Origin: Macrotrachela quadricornifera
Lineage: Eukaryota > Rotifera > Eurotatoria > Philodinida > Philodinidae
Length of the DNA stretch: 64,000 bases
Assembly: GCA_022393335.1 (NCBI GenBank)
Contig: JAJEKB010001194.1
Location: forward strand, 181,855 to 245,854
Reading direction: 5' to 3'
This document shows positions 61,235 through 64,000 of the stretch, piece after piece. The notes beneath the pieces were generated by a model, which worked only from the letters and a program-made list of their open reading frames with translations, was not told the origin of the DNA and ran no database searches. Position numbers and translations under genes: made by a program. Every line of letters starts with the position of its first letter. Position 1 is the stretch's first letter.

Positions 61235-62150
61235 GTATATTTTTTCATTTTCACTCTTATTAATGTCAATTATTTGAAGGATATGCAGTTATATTTTGAA
61301 TGAATCCAACAAATTAAGAGAAAATATGAACTCCATTATGGAGGTACACGAAGTTGTGCGCTGACAAACAGATTTAGCACGAAAATGTAGCCTTAAACAG
61401 AGAATACGTCATTGGACAATACAATTTTCTGTTATTGTTTATCTTTTTACTGCACTTCGTGCAAATTTAAGACTTATTCTATATTAATTTTAAGCGTTTC
61501 ATTCGTTACATAAGCTCAGTAGTTTCATTTCATCAAGATATCTATTTATAAACGACTTCGAGCTATCACATGCAATAAGTTGACTTGCCTTATGAGATAA
61601 CTTGAATCTTCCTGCTGAAAAATAAATCAGTAAAACAGCTCAATTTGACTTCCTTAGCATATCTTATCATGAAATGAGTCGAATTATCTCATGGGATGAG
61701 TCGAAGCTGTGACTGCACGAACATCTCGGTGAAAATAGTCGACTTATCCTATAAGACAAGTCGATTTGTCTCGTTAAAGAATTCGAATGACTTGCGGAAG
61801 AAATGTGTCGATGACAATACACAATATTATTTTTTTCGAAAATTTTGTTTTTATCTTTTTGATATGTTTTAAAAAATAATTTAATATAAAAAGGCATGCT
61901 TTATGTACTTAGTCAATAAGACATTTTTTTTTGTGCCTCTATCATGAAGTCCACATTTTCCCTTGATTCATTGGAATTCCTTGAGACGTAAACACTCATG
62001 ATTGTAATCATTCTAATAATTATATATAAATTAATAAAAATCAGAATATATTTCGATCAATATAGAAGGACATCTGTGATGAAAATAAATGATTAATAGA
62101 TAAAAATTGTTCTGTTTTTATTTTATTTTATTCAAATCTTGAAAAAAATA
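61235..62150. other. Intergenic with short palindromic repeats
   Basis: Mostly AT-rich. The cluster at about 61555-61800 is listed separately. No protein gene accepted; the minus-strand frame at 61667-61897 is a by-product of the palindromes. Confidence 0.45.
61555..61800. repeat. Cluster of imperfect palindromes with GTCGA/TCGAC ends
   Basis: Several units of about 25-30 bases resemble gtcgacttat..ataagacaagtcga. Examples are gagtcgaattatctcatggg plus atgagtcga (about 61676-61704), agtcgacttatcctataaga plus caagtcga (about 61737-61764), and a more diverged copy near 61578-61606. Each is nearly self-complementary. Confidence 0.55.
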
Positions 62151-63277
62151 ATGTTAGGCATTGCTAACCGCCGTTTTTTATCGTTTACATTTCGTTTATC
62201 ATGTCGATTTAATTCATCAAAACCTATTGGTTTTCATCCTGGTGACAAATCTGATTTACGTGGTGATGGAGCTATTCGTCGAAGTGAACCATGTGGTTCT
62301 ACAGTTGAACAAACATATGCTGGTGTTTTATCATTTCTTCGTCGTAATTATACGCGTAATTTAAGTAATGTTGAGGTAGCTGTTACTGGTATTCCACTTG
62401 ATTTAGCGACTAGTTATCGATCAGGTACTCGATTTGGACCAAAAGGCATTCGTGAAGCATCTGTACAATGTGCTGAACTTAAATCATATCCAGATGGTAT
62501 TGATATTTTTGAAGATTTAGCTGTTGTCGATTATGGTGATTGTTGGTTTGATCAAGGACAACCAAAATCTATTCCAACTGCAATCGAAAATCACGCAAAA
62601 AATATTATTGATCAAAATATTTTTCTTCTTTCATTAGGTTAATCGTTTTGTTTTTTAAACTATGATTAGAATTAATATTCATTTTAGGTGGGGATCATTA
62701 TATGACATATCCATTATTAAAAGCTCATGTTGCTTTACATGGAAAACCATTGTCTCTTATTCAATTTGATGCTCATTGTGATACATGGCCAAATGAATAT
62801 CCAGATAGTTTAAATCATGGTAGTATGTTTTATTATGCCGTAAATGAAGGTCTTATTGATCCAAAAACATCTATTCAAATTGGTATTCGAACATATAATG
62901 ATGATTTTATGGGTGTAAAAATTCTTGATGCTAATTGGGTTCATCAACATACAATTGAAAATGTTGTTGAAGAAATTCAAAATCGAGTTGGTAATACTCC
63001 AACTTATTTGACTTTTGATATTGATTGTCTTGATCCAGCATTTGCTCCTGGTACTGGTACTCCTGTTTGTGGTGGCCTCTCTACAGCACAAGCTATTGCT
63101 ATTATACGTCAACTTCGTTCAATAAATTATGTTGGAATGGATATTGTAGAGGTTTCTCCACCATATGATCATGCTGATATTACAAGTTTAGCAGCAGCTA
63201 CTCTAGGATACGAATTTTTAATTTTATTAAGAAATAAAAAGATTATTGATAAATCTTTTTCATTTGGTAATCGCTAA
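62151..63277 (+). CDS. Agmatinase-family ureohydrolase, bacterial SpeB-like
   Basis: Two exons, 62151-62637 and 62688-63277, join in frame (G|GDHY) to 358 residues. Residues 1-25 are Arg/Ser/Phe-rich without acid residues, a plausible mitochondrial presequence. The ureohydrolase core has the full binuclear manganese set: GGDHY (His166), FDAHCD (Asp190, His192, Asp194), FDIDCLDPAFAPGTGTP (Asp273, Asp275). The family hydrolyses agmatine or related guanidino compounds to an amine and urea. The segments HGSMFYYAVNEGLIDP, YLTFDIDCLDPAFAPGTGTP and VGMDIVEVSPPYDHADIT are strikingly like gammaproteobacterial SpeB. A 50-base spliceosomal intron, AT-rich codons and a presequence show it is a resident gene, possibly of horizontal origin. 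Substrate could also be guanidinobutyrate. Confidence 0.93.
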
Positions 63278-63820
63278 AAAAAATAATAAACGTAATACTA
63301 ATATATTCATTGAAATTTATTTTTTTTTATTATGTATATGTACTGATTTTAATAATTCGATTAATGTACTTTTATCTATTTCCTATCTCAGGTGATGTAT
63401 AGTGATGAATTTTATATAGTATACAAACATATAATTATATATAATAGTTTTATTTCAATAAATTATATCTTATATTAAAATGAATTATAGATGATTTTCT
63501 TAATATAAATTTTTATATCAGACAAATTGAAGTATTTTATTTTGATATTACTATAAATGAAAGCATAATTTCTCTCAGACTTTTTATTGAAAATATTGAT
63601 AAAATATAGTAAACTTAACATGATTGGCATTTTAAATACTAAACAATACACTGAAAATGATAAATGTAAACATACGATATCGAATCATTTGTTTTTTTTT
63701 TTCTTTGATAAATGACTAATCGATATGTATACATATATATATATATATATACGAGATATTCATATCAAGATATTATACAGTTAAAAATAATAATGATTAT
63801 CTTAAATTAATTCTCTTTAG
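63278..63820. other. Intergenic between the agmatinase-family gene and the next gene
   Basis: AT-rich. AATAAA near 63283 or 63459 could serve polyadenylation. An AT run lies at 63734-63751. A CTCTTTAG acceptor-like site ends exactly before the ATG at 63821. Confidence 0.5.
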
Positions 63821-64000
63821 ATGATGTTTATACATATAATATTCTCATTTTTTTGTTTTTTAACATTGAGTTCGATATTTTGTGATGGTGAAATTTGTAC
63901 GAAAAACAATTGTCAATTACCTTGTTGTCAATGTCCTATTACTAATAATAATCCAACATCATTAAATATCACTGATATACCACAATTTGTAAAAATATTT
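63821..64000 (+). CDS. Chitin/polysaccharide deacetylase-like secreted protein (N-terminal fragment)
   Basis: Runs off the window after 60 codons. The Met at 63821 or 63824 begins a signal peptide (FIHIIFSFFCFLTLSSIFC) with likely cleavage near DGEIC. Then comes CTKNNCQLPCCQC and, after an Asn-rich linker, ITDIPQFVKIF. In animal chitin deacetylase-like proteins a C..NCKLP.C.C segment is followed by DIPQ.V.LTFDDA, the start of the CE4 deacetylase barrel, so the catalytic domain should follow just beyond the window. The ATG directly follows an acceptor-like CTCTTTAG, suggesting a leader intron or trans-splicing. The catalytic motifs themselves are not in view. Confidence 0.7.
   Translation, partial: MMFIHIIFSFFCFLTLSSIFCDGEICTKNNCQLPCCQCPITNNNPTSLNITDIPQFVKIF

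Noticed and set aside
62151..63277. Agmatinase-family gene as bacterial contamination of the assembly
   Set aside because: It has a spliceosomal intron, host-like AT-rich codons and eukaryotic neighbours on the same contig.

Overview
The window is nuclear DNA from a small-genome animal. It is very AT-rich, and its genes are clearly metazoan (EIF3H, VPS33B, TTI2, a STEAP ferrireductase, an SLC28 transporter, YRDC, an LDLa receptor). Most introns are only 50-70 bases with GT..AG borders, alongside a few 0.5-2.3 kb introns that hold transposon relics. Splice-acceptor-like TTT(T/C)AG sequences lie just upstream of many start codons, and there is one strongly bacterial-looking agmatinase with an intron. 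Together these fit a bdelloid rotifer such as Rotaria or Adineta. That assignment is an inference; no marker gene here proves it.

Layout. 1-3.2 kb: a Tc1/mariner-type element with a broken transposase and long inverted ends, then the last five exons of a plus-strand gene with a proline-rich tail. 5.5-7.7 kb: TTI2-like gene. 9.8-11.1 kb: unknown acidic/low-complexity protein. 11.3-13.0 kb (minus): EIF3H, head-to-head with a 15-exon gene (13.26-19.85 kb) for a dsRNA-binding plus NYN-type ribonuclease; its long introns hold at least three mobile elements. 20.1-22.7 kb: VPS33B-like. 23.1-25.1 kb: unknown. 26.4-27.5 kb (minus) and 27.6-29.6 kb (plus): two unknown genes sharing a 95-base promoter; the second has repeated LY(S/T)xVG motifs. 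32.5-33.2 kb (minus): YRDC. 37.5-38.6 kb: LDLa membrane protein with PPxY motifs, tail-to-tail with an 11-exon minus-strand proline-rich repeat protein (38.7-41.5 kb). 43.1-46.5 kb: a probable large inverted-repeat element containing a minisatellite and a foldback element. 48.3-49.7 kb: intronless STEAP. 50.9-53.9 kb (minus): 17-exon SLC28 nucleoside transporter. 57.8-59.0 kb: unknown. 60.9-61.2 kb: a tRNA-derived SINE with target-site duplication. 62.15-63.28 kb: agmatinase-family enzyme. 63.8 kb to the end: start of a chitin-deacetylase-like secreted protein.

The genes are not one pathway. They are ordinary housekeeping genes (translation initiation, tRNA t6A synthesis, endosomal tethering, PIKK chaperoning, nucleoside and metal transport) mixed with lineage-specific low-complexity proteins. 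Exon models were built by hand: for every complete gene the proposed exons join in frame from ATG to stop, and this reading-frame closure is the main evidence for the structures. The most unusual items are the dsRBD/KH-like/SUMO-motif/NYN ribonuclease architecture, the bacterial-type agmatinase, the substituted nucleobase motif in the SLC28 protein, and the nested repeat element at 43-46.5 kb.
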